DNA of 47,185 bases from Chlamydiota bacterium (GCA_013287645.1 JABDDJ010000013.1:1-47185), one strand, 5' to 3'; counted from the first letter of the stretch, positions 1-8,398 are shown. Made by a program: numbers and translations. The notes: a model not told the origin generated them from the letters alone.

Positions 1-69
1 GAAGATATTTCTATTCTGCTCCTATTTATGGCAACATTAATTCAGTGTTTGGGGGCATGTTCCCACTAA
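1..69 (+). CDS. Possible C-terminus of a gene entering from the left
   Basis: Reading frame 1 is open from the window edge to TAA at 67-69 and encodes a hydrophobic tail ending in ...IQCLGACSH. It could be the last membrane segment of a protein that begins outside the window. A second frame (from base 3 to a stop at 135-137) is also open and equally hydrophobic, so the choice is not secure. No family can be assigned from 22 residues. Confidence 0.22.
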   Translation, partial: EDISILLLFMATLIQCLGACSH

Positions 70-189
70 TAAGTCATTTTGTCTCTGAAAACTTTGCTCT
101 TAATTTTTTTATTTTATTTATTAATAACGACCTGTAAAAGAAAAAATATAATGCTATTTTTGTTTACCTCTGTAACTTTGGAGAAAAAT

Positions 190-1197
190 ATGAAAAGATT
201 GCTTTATCTTTTTTTAATGGCTACATCCCATGTCTTATTTGCTAGCCCTTTTGCTTATGTGACTAACTACACTGCAGATACGATCAGTATTTTTGATCTG
301 GCGACGAATGCCACAACGGGCTATGTCAACACGGGATCATTTAATATCTCTAATCCTATCTATGTTCGCCATGCTCCCAGTGGCACAAAAGCTTATTTGC
401 TCACGGATGTTTCAAGCTTAGGTTTTGTGATTGATACCTCAACAGATACAATCACAAGCCAAATCGATAGTAGTACATTTCCTTTTAGCGCCCCTGTTAT
501 GGTTGCATTTTCTCCTGATGGAACTAAAGCGTATGTCTCTAATGAAATTAGTAACAATATTTCGATCATCGACGTATCGACAGATACAATCACAGGGTAT
601 GTCAATGCCAATGGCTTCCCTTTTGATCTTCCTATTGGGGTTGCCTTTTCCCCCGACGGCTCAACCGCCTATGTCGTGAATTATAATGGGAACAATATTA
701 GCGTTATTGATGTCGCTACTGATACAGTCCTAGGATATGTCAGCAATGGCAGCTTTACGCTTGACAATCCAGTTTATGCGGCATTTATCGGAAATACTAA
801 GGCCTATGTAGACTCTTTTAATAATACCCTGGTGTATATCATTGATGTAGGTACTAGCACTATTACAGGAAGTCTCTCAGTAGGTAGCAATCCCTTTTCT
901 TTTCCCGGATTTGTAGCCATCACTCCTGATGCTACAGGGGTGCTCGTTATCAACGAAGGTACAGATCAAATCAGCGTAGGAGCGACATCTACAGATACGA
1001 TTTCGGGCTACGTCACAGGGTCATTTAGCACTCCAAGATATCTTGGCATTACTGCCGATAGCTCTACAGCCTATATTCCCAATTTTAGCAATGACACCAT
1101 TAATATTGTCGATATTGCTACTGCAACTGTCACGGGTACTGTCACTACTTCAAGCTTTCCCTTGACTACTCCTTATTCTATCAGCATTTCTCCATAA
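190..1197 (+). CDS. Exported YVTN-family beta-propeller protein
   Basis: The 335-residue product begins with a Sec signal peptide (MKRLLYLFLMATSHVLFA, likely cleaved before SPF). It is followed by six to seven repeats of about 45 residues of the type AYVxNxxxNxISIIDVxTDTIxGYV, with SPDGTKAYV turns between them. This is the 40-residue YVTN beta-propeller family of secreted or surface proteins, usually binding modules without catalytic activity. The ATG at 190 was preferred over further upstream in-frame codons because GGAG at 180-183 sits six bases ahead and the signal peptide starts there. A hairpin terminator follows. The gene stands alone and converges on the MFS transporter gene across a repeat element. 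Its ligand cannot be inferred. Confidence 0.85.
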   Translation: MKRLLYLFLMATSHVLFASPFAYVTNYTADTISIFDLATNATTGYVNTGSFNISNPIYVRHAPSGTKAYLLTDVSSLGFVIDTSTDTITSQIDSSTFPFSAPVMVAFSPDGTKAYVSNEISNNISIIDVSTDTITGYVNANGFPFDLPIGVAFSPDGSTAYVVNYNGNNISVIDVATDTVLGYVSNGSFTLDNPVYAAFIGNTKAYVDSFNNTLVYIIDVGTSTITGSLSVGSNPFSFPGFVAITPDATGVLVINEGTDQISVGATSTDTISGYVTGSFSTPRYLGITADSSTAYIPNFSNDTINIVDIATATVTGTVTTSSFPLTTPYSISISP

Positions 1198-1207
1198 GGA
1201 TGATTTA

Positions 1208-1241
1208 AGAGGGCTTTGTTACAGAACAAAGCTCTCTTTTA
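1208..1241 (+). terminator. Intrinsic terminator after the YVTN gene
   Basis: A 13-bp stem (1208-1220 with 1225-1237, one G-T pair) closes a four-base loop and is followed by TTT. It lies 10 bases after the stop codon of the YVTN gene. Confidence 0.75.
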
Positions 1242-1266
1242 CTCACTTATCTCACTCAAAACATAT

Positions 1267-1402
1267 TTAACGCGAAGGTCGCGAAGAAGGCGAAGATTAA
1301 ACGCAAAGGCGCAAAGTCGCAAAGAAATTTATTATTTGCTTTCTTTGCGCCTTTGCTCCTTTGCGTTTAATCTTCGCCTACTTCGCGATCTTCGCGTTTA
1401 AA
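1267..1402. repeat. CGCAAAG-type palindromic repeat, copy 1 (longest)
   Basis: The left arm (about 1267-1327) and right arm (about 1341-1402) are imperfect inverted complements. The outer part is made of CGCGAAG/GGCGAAG units; the inner part contains TTAAACGCAAAGGCGCAAAG and its complement. It lies between convergent genes, and its right arm supplies the last codons of the MFS transporter. Related copies are at 14090-14209, 33623-33712, 40561-40650 and 43733-43806. Confidence 0.9.
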
Positions 1403-2601
1403 TAAATTTTGTAAGATGAGTTACACATGAAAGACCCCACTAGAATCACTGCTCCAAGAAAAGTGATATAGCTTGGCAAAGGAAGCATAGTTCCATTATG
1501 TAGCATCCCCATTAGCCAGGTAGAAGCCGCTATAAGAATGTAATAGCATCCTCCAAAAATAGAGCCGGCGGTTCCGATTGCCATCTGATATGACTTGAGG
1601 GCAGTGCTTAAGCTATTTGGAATGATTAATCCGATGCCAAAAAATATCGAAAAGAGGGATAAGATCATGCAGAGGATGCCCAGAGGTAGAAAAGTCAAAA
1701 CTCCTGACATGGCGAGAAGAACAAAGAAAACACCTCCGCAGATAATGCAGAGAGAGCCCATGTGGATGAGTGTACTTCCTGACCAATATTGGCTTTGCCG
1801 GTAAGAGATGTGAGATGCGGCTACTAGGGCTCCAGCGATAAGTAATCCAAAACAGCCATAAGCGCTGGGAGAAATTCCGAGTTGTTCGATAAATATAAAA
1901 GGCGCCTCTTGGTAGAATCCAAAAAGAATACCGTTAGTTCCGCTGATCAAGAGGATATGTCCCCACAGTTGCATCGAAGTTAGCATGGTGAAAGTAAGCG
2001 TTTTCAGTTGTGCAAAAGAGAGTTTTACTGTTTTTTCAGGTCGTGTCTCTTTTAGAGAGAAAAAAGTCCAGTCTAATAAAATGAGTGCAAAAATAGTCAG
2101 AAAAATGAAATTGGCTCTCCATCCCAAAAATTGAGTGATAAATCCCCCTAGCAGTGGCCCGATAGCAGGAGAGAATGCTAAAGCTCCAGATAGGATCGAA
2201 AACAACTTAGCGCGTTCCGATCCATCATATGCATCACGCAAAATTGTTTGTGTGATGACAGATCCGACGCTGGCGCCAAAGGCTTGAAAAAACCGCCATG
2301 TCAAGAGCATTTCGATAGAGTTTGTTTGTCCACAGAGTGCAGTAGAAATTCCATAAAGAAAGATGCCTATTAACATTGTTGGCTTTCTTCCAATCCAGTC
2401 GGAGATGGCGCCCCAAAGAAGAACTCCAAAGGCGAAACCTAAAAAGTAGATGGATAGTGTAGCTTCGACCAGGTAAGCAGTAGTTCCTAAGCTTTGGGTG
2501 ACATCGGGAAGGGCAGGGGTGTAGATGGTTTCGCTAATTTGAGGAAATCCGACCAGAGCGATTAATAGACTTATGGATAGTTTTTTTGAAGTGGATGACA
2601 T
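1378..2601 (-). CDS. MFS drug-resistance transporter, Bcr/CflA type
   Basis: The 407-residue protein has about 12 hydrophobic segments. The N-terminal half carries family signatures: YTPALPDV near residue 30, the MFS loop motif WGAISDWIGRKPTMLIG, and FQAFGASVGSVI in the region matching transmembrane helices 4-5. Bcr/CflA proteins export drugs or small metabolites across the inner membrane by proton antiport. The gene is divergent from a LysR regulator across 106 bp, which suggests LysR control. The C-terminal tail ...YLNAKIAK is encoded by the right arm of a palindromic repeat, so the original C-terminus was probably replaced or extended by repeat insertion. The substrate is unknown. Confidence 0.88.
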   Translation of the reverse strand: MSSTSKKLSISLLIALVGFPQISETIYTPALPDVTQSLGTTAYLVEATLSIYFLGFAFGVLLWGAISDWIGRKPTMLIGIFLYGISTALCGQTNSIEMLLTWRFFQAFGASVGSVITQTILRDAYDGSERAKLFSILSGALAFSPAIGPLLGGFITQFLGWRANFIFLTIFALILLDWTFFSLKETRPEKTVKLSFAQLKTLTFTMLTSMQLWGHILLISGTNGILFGFYQEAPFIFIEQLGISPSAYGCFGLLIAGALVAASHISYRQSQYWSGSTLIHMGSLCIICGGVFFVLLAMSGVLTFLPLGILCMILSLFSIFFGIGLIIPNSLSTALKSYQMAIGTAGSIFGGCYYILIAASTWLMGMLHNGTMLPLPSYITFLGAVILVGSFMCNSSYKIYLNAKIAK

Positions 2602-2707
2602 CTCTTTAACCTATTGAACTTTTGTTGTTTATACTATCTATTTTAAATAATTAACTATTTATTTAGAATACTAATAATGGTTAATGATTCATAACTTTTG
2701 GTTAATA

Positions 2708-3583
2708 ATGGTAGATTTAGCTGAAATGCGAATGCTCGTTCTAACCGCCGAATACGGCTCACTTGCCGCCGTCGCGCGTAAACTGGGAATTTCATCCGCA
2801 GCGGTCAGTAAGCAACTCACGAAGATGGAAAAAGAGCTAGGAGTTCAATTACTGTTTAGGTCCACACGCCGCGTAGAATTAACGGAAGTCGGACGAGACT
2901 ACTGCATTCAATGCCAACGCGTTTTAGAAGAGGCGGATGAGGCTCACGCCTTGATTTCACAGATGCGTTCTGTTCCTTCAGGCTCTTTACATGTGTTGAG
3001 TGGCAGACATTTTGCCGCTTCGTATATTGTCCCCTATGTGGAGAGTTTTTTGCTGAAATACCCCCATATTCATCTCAATCTAGAGCTGGGAGAGCGCATT
3101 CCCGATTTACACTCAGAAGCTGTGGATGTTGTCATTGGAATGAGTATTTCAGCTTCTGGAGATATCATCCAGAGAAAAATCGCAAACACCTCCTATGTGT
3201 ATTGCGCCTCACCTGAATATCTGAAAAAATTTGGTAAGCCAGAGAAGCCCGATGATTTGAAGAACCATCGATATATCACTCACAGCATGCGAAGGCCTGA
3301 CGATAGTGTGGAGTTCGATAGAGGAAAGAGCGTTTCAGTGCAACCCTACATTAGAGTCAATGATGCGCAGACCATGTTGGAATTTGCTTTAGCAGGATTG
3401 GGGATTGTGAAACTCCATCGTTATGTCGTACAGAAATATTTGGACAAAGGCCAACTATGTGAGTTATTCACCCCTGAAAGCAAGCAAGAGATACCTATCT
3501 ACGTAGCCTATCTTCAGAGACGGTTTGTCCCTTCAAAAATCCGCTGTTTCATTGATTTTTTTGTTGCTAAGATACATTTGTAA
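2708..3583 (+). CDS. LysR-family transcriptional regulator
   Basis: The protein has about 291 residues. An N-terminal winged helix-turn-helix (VDLAEMRMLVLTAEYGSLAAVARKLGISSAAVSKQLTKMEKE, given here in outline) is followed by an effector-binding domain of the periplasmic-binding-protein fold (SGSLHVLSGRHFAASYIVP onward). The ATG at 2708 was chosen because LysR proteins normally start one or two residues before DLAEM; an ATG at 2684 adds eight unusual residues. It is divergent from the MFS exporter, the standard arrangement for a LysR protein controlling its neighbour. Its 3' end overlaps the convergent amine oxidase gene by 51 bp. Confidence 0.88.
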   Translation: MVDLAEMRMLVLTAEYGSLAAVARKLGISSAAVSKQLTKMEKELGVQLLFRSTRRVELTEVGRDYCIQCQRVLEEADEAHALISQMRSVPSGSLHVLSGRHFAASYIVPYVESFLLKYPHIHLNLELGERIPDLHSEAVDVVIGMSISASGDIIQRKIANTSYVYCASPEYLKKFGKPEKPDDLKNHRYITHSMRRPDDSVEFDRGKSVSVQPYIRVNDAQTMLEFALAGLGIVKLHRYVVQKYLDKGQLCELFTPESKQEIPIYVAYLQRRFVPSKIRCFIDFFVAKIHL

Positions 3584-5119
3584 ATATTGATTGATTAACC
3601 GATCGGCAACTCTAAGCGCACACTCTACCCATCCTTGATCTTCGCAAAAATCTGAAGTAAAGATGTAGATTTCTTCTCGATCATTGGGTTTTCGGACCTC
3701 TAAATCTACCTGATGAGAGTCGGTACCCACATTCCAAAAATAGTAAGCTGCATAATAGGGTGGTTTACCCCAATCTTGAAAGGCTGCTGCATAAGGATCT
3801 GGAATGTCAGTTAATCCATGCAGAATCTTCAACTGATGTAGGGCTTGACCTATTGTATTTTTTCCGGCAGTAACATCTGACGGGATATCTTGGGCTGCTT
3901 TATTCGTCTGAATCTTGAATGCATTCAACGATCTCCACAAAGGAGTGAATGCTCCTTGATATGATGCTAGCAATAATGAATTTCTGTTTCCATTCTGTGT
4001 ATCCTCTTCAGAGGGGAAATAATAACAACTGCGAATCGGCATGGAAGTTATCGAGTAACCATCATTCAATTTGAGGCTACGCCACCATGGAGAATGATAT
4101 GCAAAAAATAGTTTTGTCAGTTCGTTTGGAGAAACAGAATTTAAATTTGTTTGAAGTTTAGAGTCATTTGCTAATGGAGTTTGTGGTATCAAATGTAACA
4201 GCGCAGTAGGCGAAATCGTTAGAATGACCTTTCGGGCGAAGTAATGCTTTTCTTTGCCAGTGCCGTTGTCAAAAATTAGCTCATACCCTTCTTCAGGATT
4301 TTTTGAAGATAAAATCTGAACAAGACGATGGTTGAGGTGTATACTACCACCCGATTGTCTAAATTTTTCGGCCAATCGCAAGGGGATTAATTGGTATCCT
4401 TCTGCAATTTTGAGTGTTTCATTATTAGGTTCACTCACCATCAAATCGACTTTAGAGAGTAAACTAACGTCGCCTATTTGAGAAATTTCGCCTATATCGA
4501 CTAGGTATTGAAAGGCTTCAGGGCTTATTTGAGAAGAAATAAAATTTATCCAACTAAGATCTTTTAATAATTTCCCTTCATAGGTAAATGTAGCTCTTTT
4601 TTGTGCCCATTCATCCGTTGTGAGAGAACGGATATTTGGAATAATTTGGGACACAGCATTTAGCAGAATTTCTGAGCCAGTTTTACCTTTTTCATTTTCG
4701 GCTAGTTTGTAAGGAAGTTTTGAAGGCTCAATCAACTCATGTTGTCTGAGCCGTACTCCTCGAAGGTAATAAAAATTATCTGTTGCTTCCGACGAAAAAG
4801 GGACAACAGTGAGCCCTAACTCTTCAGCAAGCTTTCGAACATACTTGTGATTGCCCTTAAAACGCATCCCTCCAAGCTCGACAGGAACATGTTTCATTTC
4901 TGGAAAAAATAGTGTATAAAGCCTCCCACCAATGCGATCAGTAGCTTCAAAAAGATCTATGTGCAGGGGATTTCCATCCTGCCCTTTGAGAGAACTCAGC
5001 TTCCAACTAGTGTAAGTACCATTGACTCCTGCTCCTATCACAGCGATATCGATCACTTGAGAAGAATACAACGAGGTAATGAAGAGGCTAAAACAGCATA
5101 CTATTTTTCCTAAATACAC
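3533..5119 (-). CDS. Exported flavin-containing amine oxidase
   Basis: This is an FAD-dependent oxidoreductase of the monoamine/L-amino-acid oxidase family. A signal peptide (GKIVCCFSLFITSLYSS) is followed by the dinucleotide-binding motif VIGAGVNGTYTSW, the acidic ribose-binding end of strand 2 (DLFEATDRIGGRLYT) and ELGGMRF. The C-terminal flavin motif is GWVECALRVADRLI, where the usual GWVEGA glycine is Cys. Two in-frame GTG codons are possible starts. GTG at 5117-5119 is preferred because GGAG lies eight bases upstream; the other GTG (5126-5128) touches GGAG. Export of an FAD enzyme implies Tat-like folding or periplasmic/extracellular flavin loading. The substrate is unknown. Confidence 0.82.
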   Translation of the reverse strand: MYLGKIVCCFSLFITSLYSSQVIDIAVIGAGVNGTYTSWKLSSLKGQDGNPLHIDLFEATDRIGGRLYTLFFPEMKHVPVELGGMRFKGNHKYVRKLAEELGLTVVPFSSEATDNFYYLRGVRLRQHELIEPSKLPYKLAENEKGKTGSEILLNAVSQIIPNIRSLTTDEWAQKRATFTYEGKLLKDLSWINFISSQISPEAFQYLVDIGEISQIGDVSLLSKVDLMVSEPNNETLKIAEGYQLIPLRLAEKFRQSGGSIHLNHRLVQILSSKNPEEGYELIFDNGTGKEKHYFARKVILTISPTALLHLIPQTPLANDSKLQTNLNSVSPNELTKLFFAYHSPWWRSLKLNDGYSITSMPIRSCYYFPSEEDTQNGNRNSLLLASYQGAFTPLWRSLNAFKIQTNKAAQDIPSDVTAGKNTIGQALHQLKILHGLTDIPDPYAAAFQDWGKPPYYAAYYFWNVGTDSHQVDLEVRKPNDREEIYIFTSDFCEDQGWVECALRVADRLINQYLQMYLSNKKINETADF

Positions 5120-5162
5120 AGTTCTCACTCCATGTTAATGGAATTTCAAATGAAAGTTTGAC

Positions 5163-5519
5163 TCAAAACAGTTTATGTCCATTGGGGATTTTTTTTGTTG
5201 GCTCAATGAGGACCACAGTGCCATTTTCGTCTGGTAATCCAAGCGTCAGTACTTCTGAAACAAATTTTCCAATTTGCTTTGGTGGAAAATTAACCACTGC
5301 TAAGATTTGTTTTCCCAATAGATCTTCTTTAGAATAATGATGAGTGATCTGTGCGGAGGAGCGTTTTTTACCTAAGGGGCCAAAATCGATATCTAATTTG
5401 TAAGCGGGTTTTTTGGCTTCAGGATATTCCTCCACGCTGACGATCGTTCCTACGCGTATATCCACCTTCAGAAAGTCCGAGAAATCGATCTTTTCGGAAA
5501 GGCTATCTTTTTTTTCCAT
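5163..5519 (-). CDS. csaA: CsaA-type tRNA-binding chaperone protein
   Basis: The 118-residue protein is one EMAP-II/Arc1p OB-fold tRNA-binding domain. It shows the CsaA signatures FLKVDIRVGTIV near the N-terminus, KPAYKLDIDFG, SSAQITHHYS and AVVNFPPKQIGKFVSEVL. CsaA is described as a small export chaperone and tRNA-binding protein. The start at 5519 was chosen over a frame extending to 5636 because GGAGGG lies directly upstream and the family begins here. It is downstream of nothing on its strand and divergent from the SAM-hydrolase gene. Confidence 0.88.
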   Translation of the reverse strand: MEKKDSLSEKIDFSDFLKVDIRVGTIVSVEEYPEAKKPAYKLDIDFGPLGKKRSSAQITHHYSKEDLLGKQILAVVNFPPKQIGKFVSEVLTLGLPDENGTVVLIEPTKKIPNGHKLF

Positions 5520-5651
5520 ACAACCCTCCAGGGATGCTTTAAAACATGACAGGTTTTTGAAAGTTGTTTGCTTGAAGCAAGTTAATTCTCTTAAAAAATT
5601 AAAAATCAAATATAAAGCAATGTGTTTTAACTGCAAGTGCGAAATAAAGAA

Positions 5652-5680
5652 TTGCTTTTTATCTAAAAACTCGTTATTAT
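5652..5680 (+). promoter_or_regulatory. Candidate sigma-70 promoter
   Basis: TTGCTT (5652-5657) is separated by 17 bases from TATTAT (5675-5680). Transcription would start near 5687, about 200 bases ahead of the SAM-hydrolase-like gene and 23 bases ahead of the Met-rich small ORF. Confidence 0.4.
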
Positions 5681-5709
5681 TTAGTCGGATTCATTTAATC
5701 ATTGGTCAA

Positions 5710-5796
5710 ATGCAAAAAATTTCAGTAGCTGCTTACATTTCTGCTATTGCTTTCATGATGATGCCCCATCGTGGGCATTTCTATTTTTTCTGTTAA
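5710..5796 (+). CDS. Candidate leader peptide with three consecutive Met codons
   Basis: This 28-codon ORF starts with MQKISVAAYI, contains ATG ATG ATG at 5755-5763 and ends in ...GHFYFFC. The third Met codon is the first base triplet of a terminator stem, and the FYFF codons form its U-rich tail. It sits between a promoter candidate and an enzyme of S-adenosylmethionine metabolism, the layout of an amino-acid-sensing leader peptide. There is no good ribosome-binding site, and I see no convincing antiterminator, so the ORF may be fortuitous. Confidence 0.35.
   Translation: MQKISVAAYISAIAFMMMPHRGHFYFFC
5761..5792 (+). terminator. Terminator-like hairpin upstream of the SAM-hydrolase gene
   Basis: ATGCCC (5761-5766) pairs with GGGCAT (5773-5778) and is followed by the T-rich stretch TTCTATTTTTTCTG. 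A smaller hairpin (CAGTAGC 5722-5728 with GCTATTG 5743-5749) precedes it. It could end a small RNA or attenuate the downstream gene. Confidence 0.5.
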
Positions 5797-5889
5797 TTTA
5801 CATTTTTTTTAAGCACTAAAAATCGAAGTTCAAAGGCTTTAGGATTTTAGCGCACGCATATTAAAAATTATTCTTTTAAAGGATTTTTC

Positions 5890-7494
5890 ATGAAAGCAAT
5901 TTATTTTATACTTTTTTCTTGGCTAGCAATAACTAGTCATGTTTTAGCAATCGAATCTAATGAGCTAATTTTAGCTAACAAGTTCACAGATTTTTACAAT
6001 AAAATCTTGTCAGATCAATCTGCGATTGAAAAAATTAATCTCTTGAGACCAAAAATTTTTATTTATACTGATTTTGGAGGAGGCGTAAATAAAAATAAAC
6101 CGTTAGGTGACCTACAAACAAGTGGTGAAATCGCAGGTGCAGCCTGGAAGGGTACACTACAACGCGAAATATATATAAATGATTCAGCTCAACCTTTATC
6201 GCCTATTAACGCGGCGATTCATTTAGCAAAAAGTTTTCCTTATAAAGGTATATCCGGCTTGTATTTGGATCAAAAAGAGATGCCTATTCATGCCATCGTT
6301 GTGCATGTTGTGGACCCAGGAGTTGGAAACGCTTTGGATCACGATCATCCTCAACCGAGATCAATGGTTCTAAGAAAAGATGGTGTTTTATTTATTGGAC
6401 CTGATAATGGGACGCTTTCATTTGTTTGTCCTCCAGACTCTATTGCAAACTGTTGGGAAATTAATATAGATGCATTAACTTTACTATCAGGAATAGATAC
6501 AAAAGTCGGAGGCACGTTTCATGGGCGCGATGTGTTTTGTGAGGCTGCCTTTCGGATTTCGGCTGGAATTATTGCACCAGGCGAAATAGGCATCAAATAT
6601 ACAAAACAGGACCTTCTCAATCGGTTTTCTATAGATAAGGAAAATGAAAAAGCAATTAGCGAAACAAAGTCGCTTAATTATGAGCGAGTCTATACTGATC
6701 GGCTATTTTATGATGCACATGTCACACATGAAAGCGAGCTATTCGCTACGGCTTTTTTGTTAGGGATTGTGCAGTCTTCTCTTTACCGGGAGGGTCAAAA
6801 AGTAGCTGTAACTGATTCAAAAAAAATATATCTTCCTTTCCCAAATACTCTTAAAGGAGTGAATCCATTTATTGCGATTGTCAATTATAAAAATGGAAAT
6901 ATCTTTATAGGTCCAAACAATGGTTTAGGGAGCGGTTTTTTTAAAAAATTCAATTATCCTGACATAAAAATTTTTCACATCAGTCAAGAAGTTTTTAGAT
7001 CGATTATCAATGAACGTAATAATGAAATTGTAGCATCAATGATAGAACGTCAACCCAGATTTGAGGGTCAATTAGTTGAAATTGATTTTTTAGGAGAGGT
7101 GGATGACTTAATTAAAGATGAAAAGAATCGGCCTGCAAAAATTAAAGCAAAAATTTGGATTGATTTGTATGGAAATATGAAAACTACTATTCCCAGTTGG
7201 ATATTAGATGAAGTTAAACGATTACATGCTTCGATTAACGTTATCATAAATGGAGTTAAAAAATCCGTTGTCCTTGCTGATACTTTTTCGCAAGTTCTCA
7301 ATGGGCAACTTTTTATCTACAATGGTAGTAGTGGCGCCATAGGTCCTAACCCTCATCGATCAAAACGATATGTCGAAATTACGTCCAATGGTATCTATGG
7401 TGTCTTTGGAATAGACTTTTTTGAAAACAATGGAATCAAACCTCAACCCGGTGATATCATTTGGGCTGAGTTTGATTATCCAGATATCCACTAA
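5890..7494 (+). CDS. Exported SAM hydrolase-like (DUF62 / SAM hydroxide adenosyltransferase) protein
   Basis: The 534-residue protein begins with a signal peptide (MKAIYFILFSWLAITSHVLA). It then shows the DUF62 motifs in order: YTDFG at 59-63, HVVDPGVG at 139-146, FIGPDNG at 168-174 and GTFHGRDVF at 208-216. The C-terminal domain includes DLYGNMKTTI and YNGSSGAIG. Family members cleave S-adenosylmethionine to adenosine plus methionine, or halogenate it. This protein is about twice the usual length because of insertions between motifs and before the C-terminal domain. AAAGGA precedes the ATG. Export is odd for an enzyme of a cytosolic cofactor; host SAM could be the substrate, which is inference. 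The region after the VDPGVG motif departs from the usual Arg-rich sequence, so activity is uncertain. Confidence 0.8.
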   Translation: MKAIYFILFSWLAITSHVLAIESNELILANKFTDFYNKILSDQSAIEKINLLRPKIFIYTDFGGGVNKNKPLGDLQTSGEIAGAAWKGTLQREIYINDSAQPLSPINAAIHLAKSFPYKGISGLYLDQKEMPIHAIVVHVVDPGVGNALDHDHPQPRSMVLRKDGVLFIGPDNGTLSFVCPPDSIANCWEINIDALTLLSGIDTKVGGTFHGRDVFCEAAFRISAGIIAPGEIGIKYTKQDLLNRFSIDKENEKAISETKSLNYERVYTDRLFYDAHVTHESELFATAFLLGIVQSSLYREGQKVAVTDSKKIYLPFPNTLKGVNPFIAIVNYKNGNIFIGPNNGLGSGFFKKFNYPDIKIFHISQEVFRSIINERNNEIVASMIERQPRFEGQLVEIDFLGEVDDLIKDEKNRPAKIKAKIWIDLYGNMKTTIPSWILDEVKRLHASINVIINGVKKSVVLADTFSQVLNGQLFIYNGSSGAIGPNPHRSKRYVEITSNGIYGVFGIDFFENNGIKPQPGDIIWAEFDYPDIH

Positions 7495-7511
7495 TTATCA
7501 ATCAGGATGGG

Positions 7512-7555
7512 AATAATCACCATAGAGCCTCACTAGCTCTGTGGTGGTGGATTAT
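7512..7555. terminator. Bidirectional terminator between convergent genes
   Basis: Arms at 7512-7528 and 7536-7555 form a long imperfect stem around a seven-base loop, between the stop codons of the SAM-hydrolase-like gene and the beta-lactamase gene. Confidence 0.65.
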
Positions 7556-7586
7556 ACAGCAAAACATTTGATTTATTGATTTTTTT

Positions 7587-8357
7587 TTAGCCAAGGTGCT
7601 TTCGTAATTCTGATTCGACTAAAAATTGTTTAACTCTTGGAATTCTTAATTGAGGATCTATTTTATTTTCACGGATTTTGTAAGCAAAAGGTAGGAAATC
7701 ATCTCCTTTTTCTACCCAACCCACAAACCATCCCAGTTCGTTTTTGCCATCTGGCTGATTTGAAAAACCACTCCCCGTCTTTCCAAATAATTTCCATCCA
7801 TTAGGCAGCTCTTCAAGAAATAATAATTGTCTTGTCATTTGAATAGCATAGCTAGAAACGGGATGCTTATGTTGAAGCATTTTTTGAATAAATGTTACCT
7901 GTTCTCTAGGGGATATTTTTAAAGAAGTTAACCAACAAGCATTCGTGAGACCACCAGAAGCATCTTGATTACCATAATCCAAAGCTGTTAAGTAAAACTG
8001 AAAGTTATGCATCTCTAAACGCTCTGCTAATCTTTTAGAGAACCATAAACAAGAATTTTTTATCCATGAAAGTGGAGTTTGAGGGCGTTTCCATGATTCT
8101 AAATAGTCATCATACCCTTCTTGATACTGCCAGACTGGATTATTCTCATCTTGCAAAATGCCAGAATCAAATCCGATCAAACTTAAAGCGATTTTAAAAG
8201 TTGAACGAGGTGTCTCACGTTCATCGATATGAGACCCTATTTCCAGCACGATTTCACTAGATTTGCCGTCGATTAAAAGAAAACTTTCTTCAGCGGATAA
8301 AGCTATCTTAAGAATAATACAATTAAACAAAAGTAAAGTAAAAATTTTATTAAACAT
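7587..8357 (-). CDS. Class D (OXA-type) beta-lactamase
   Basis: The 256-residue protein has a signal peptide (MFNKIFTLLLFNCIILKIALSA) and all class D landmarks: S-T-F-K at 52-55 with catalytic Ser and carboxylatable Lys, S-C-L at 102-104 (the SxV box), Y-G-N at 128-130, K-T-G at 193-195 and GWFVGW just after. Spacings (50, 26 and 65 residues) agree with OXA-10 (48, 26 and 64, from memory). It should hydrolyse beta-lactams in the periplasm. The third SxV residue is Leu rather than Val, which may affect the rate or spectrum. It lies 41 bp downstream of the Inc-like gene on the same strand and may be co-transcribed. Non-enzymatic BlaR-like sensing is unlikely because no extra domain is present. 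Confidence 0.9.
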   Translation of the reverse strand: MFNKIFTLLLFNCIILKIALSAEESFLLIDGKSSEIVLEIGSHIDERETPRSTFKIALSLIGFDSGILQDENNPVWQYQEGYDDYLESWKRPQTPLSWIKNSCLWFSKRLAERLEMHNFQFYLTALDYGNQDASGGLTNACWLTSLKISPREQVTFIQKMLQHKHPVSSYAIQMTRQLLFLEELPNGWKLFGKTGSGFSNQPDGKNELGWFVGWVEKGDDFLPFAYKIRENKIDPQLRIPRVKQFLVESELRKHLG

Positions 8358-8398
8358 ATTAATAAAAAAGATCCTTCAAATCCTGCTTTTTTATTCTT

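Larger units (their letters stand above)
5520..5889. other. 370-bp divergent intergenic region with leader-like elements
   Basis: This space between csaA (minus strand) and the SAM-hydrolase-like gene (plus strand) contains a plus-strand promoter candidate, a short Met-rich ORF and a plus-strand terminator hairpin, listed separately. No plus-strand gene lies between the LysR gene ending at 3583 and this region, so the terminator does not serve an upstream gene. Confidence 0.6.

Noticed and set aside
1216..1401. 61-codon frame rich in Arg across the first repeat.
   Set aside because: It reads the palindromic repeat; the same kind of frame appears over other copies.
5413..5709. Long plus-strand frame running into the Met-rich small ORF.
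   Set aside because: Most of it is antisense to csaA. Only the last 29 codons, after the promoter candidate, are worth considering.
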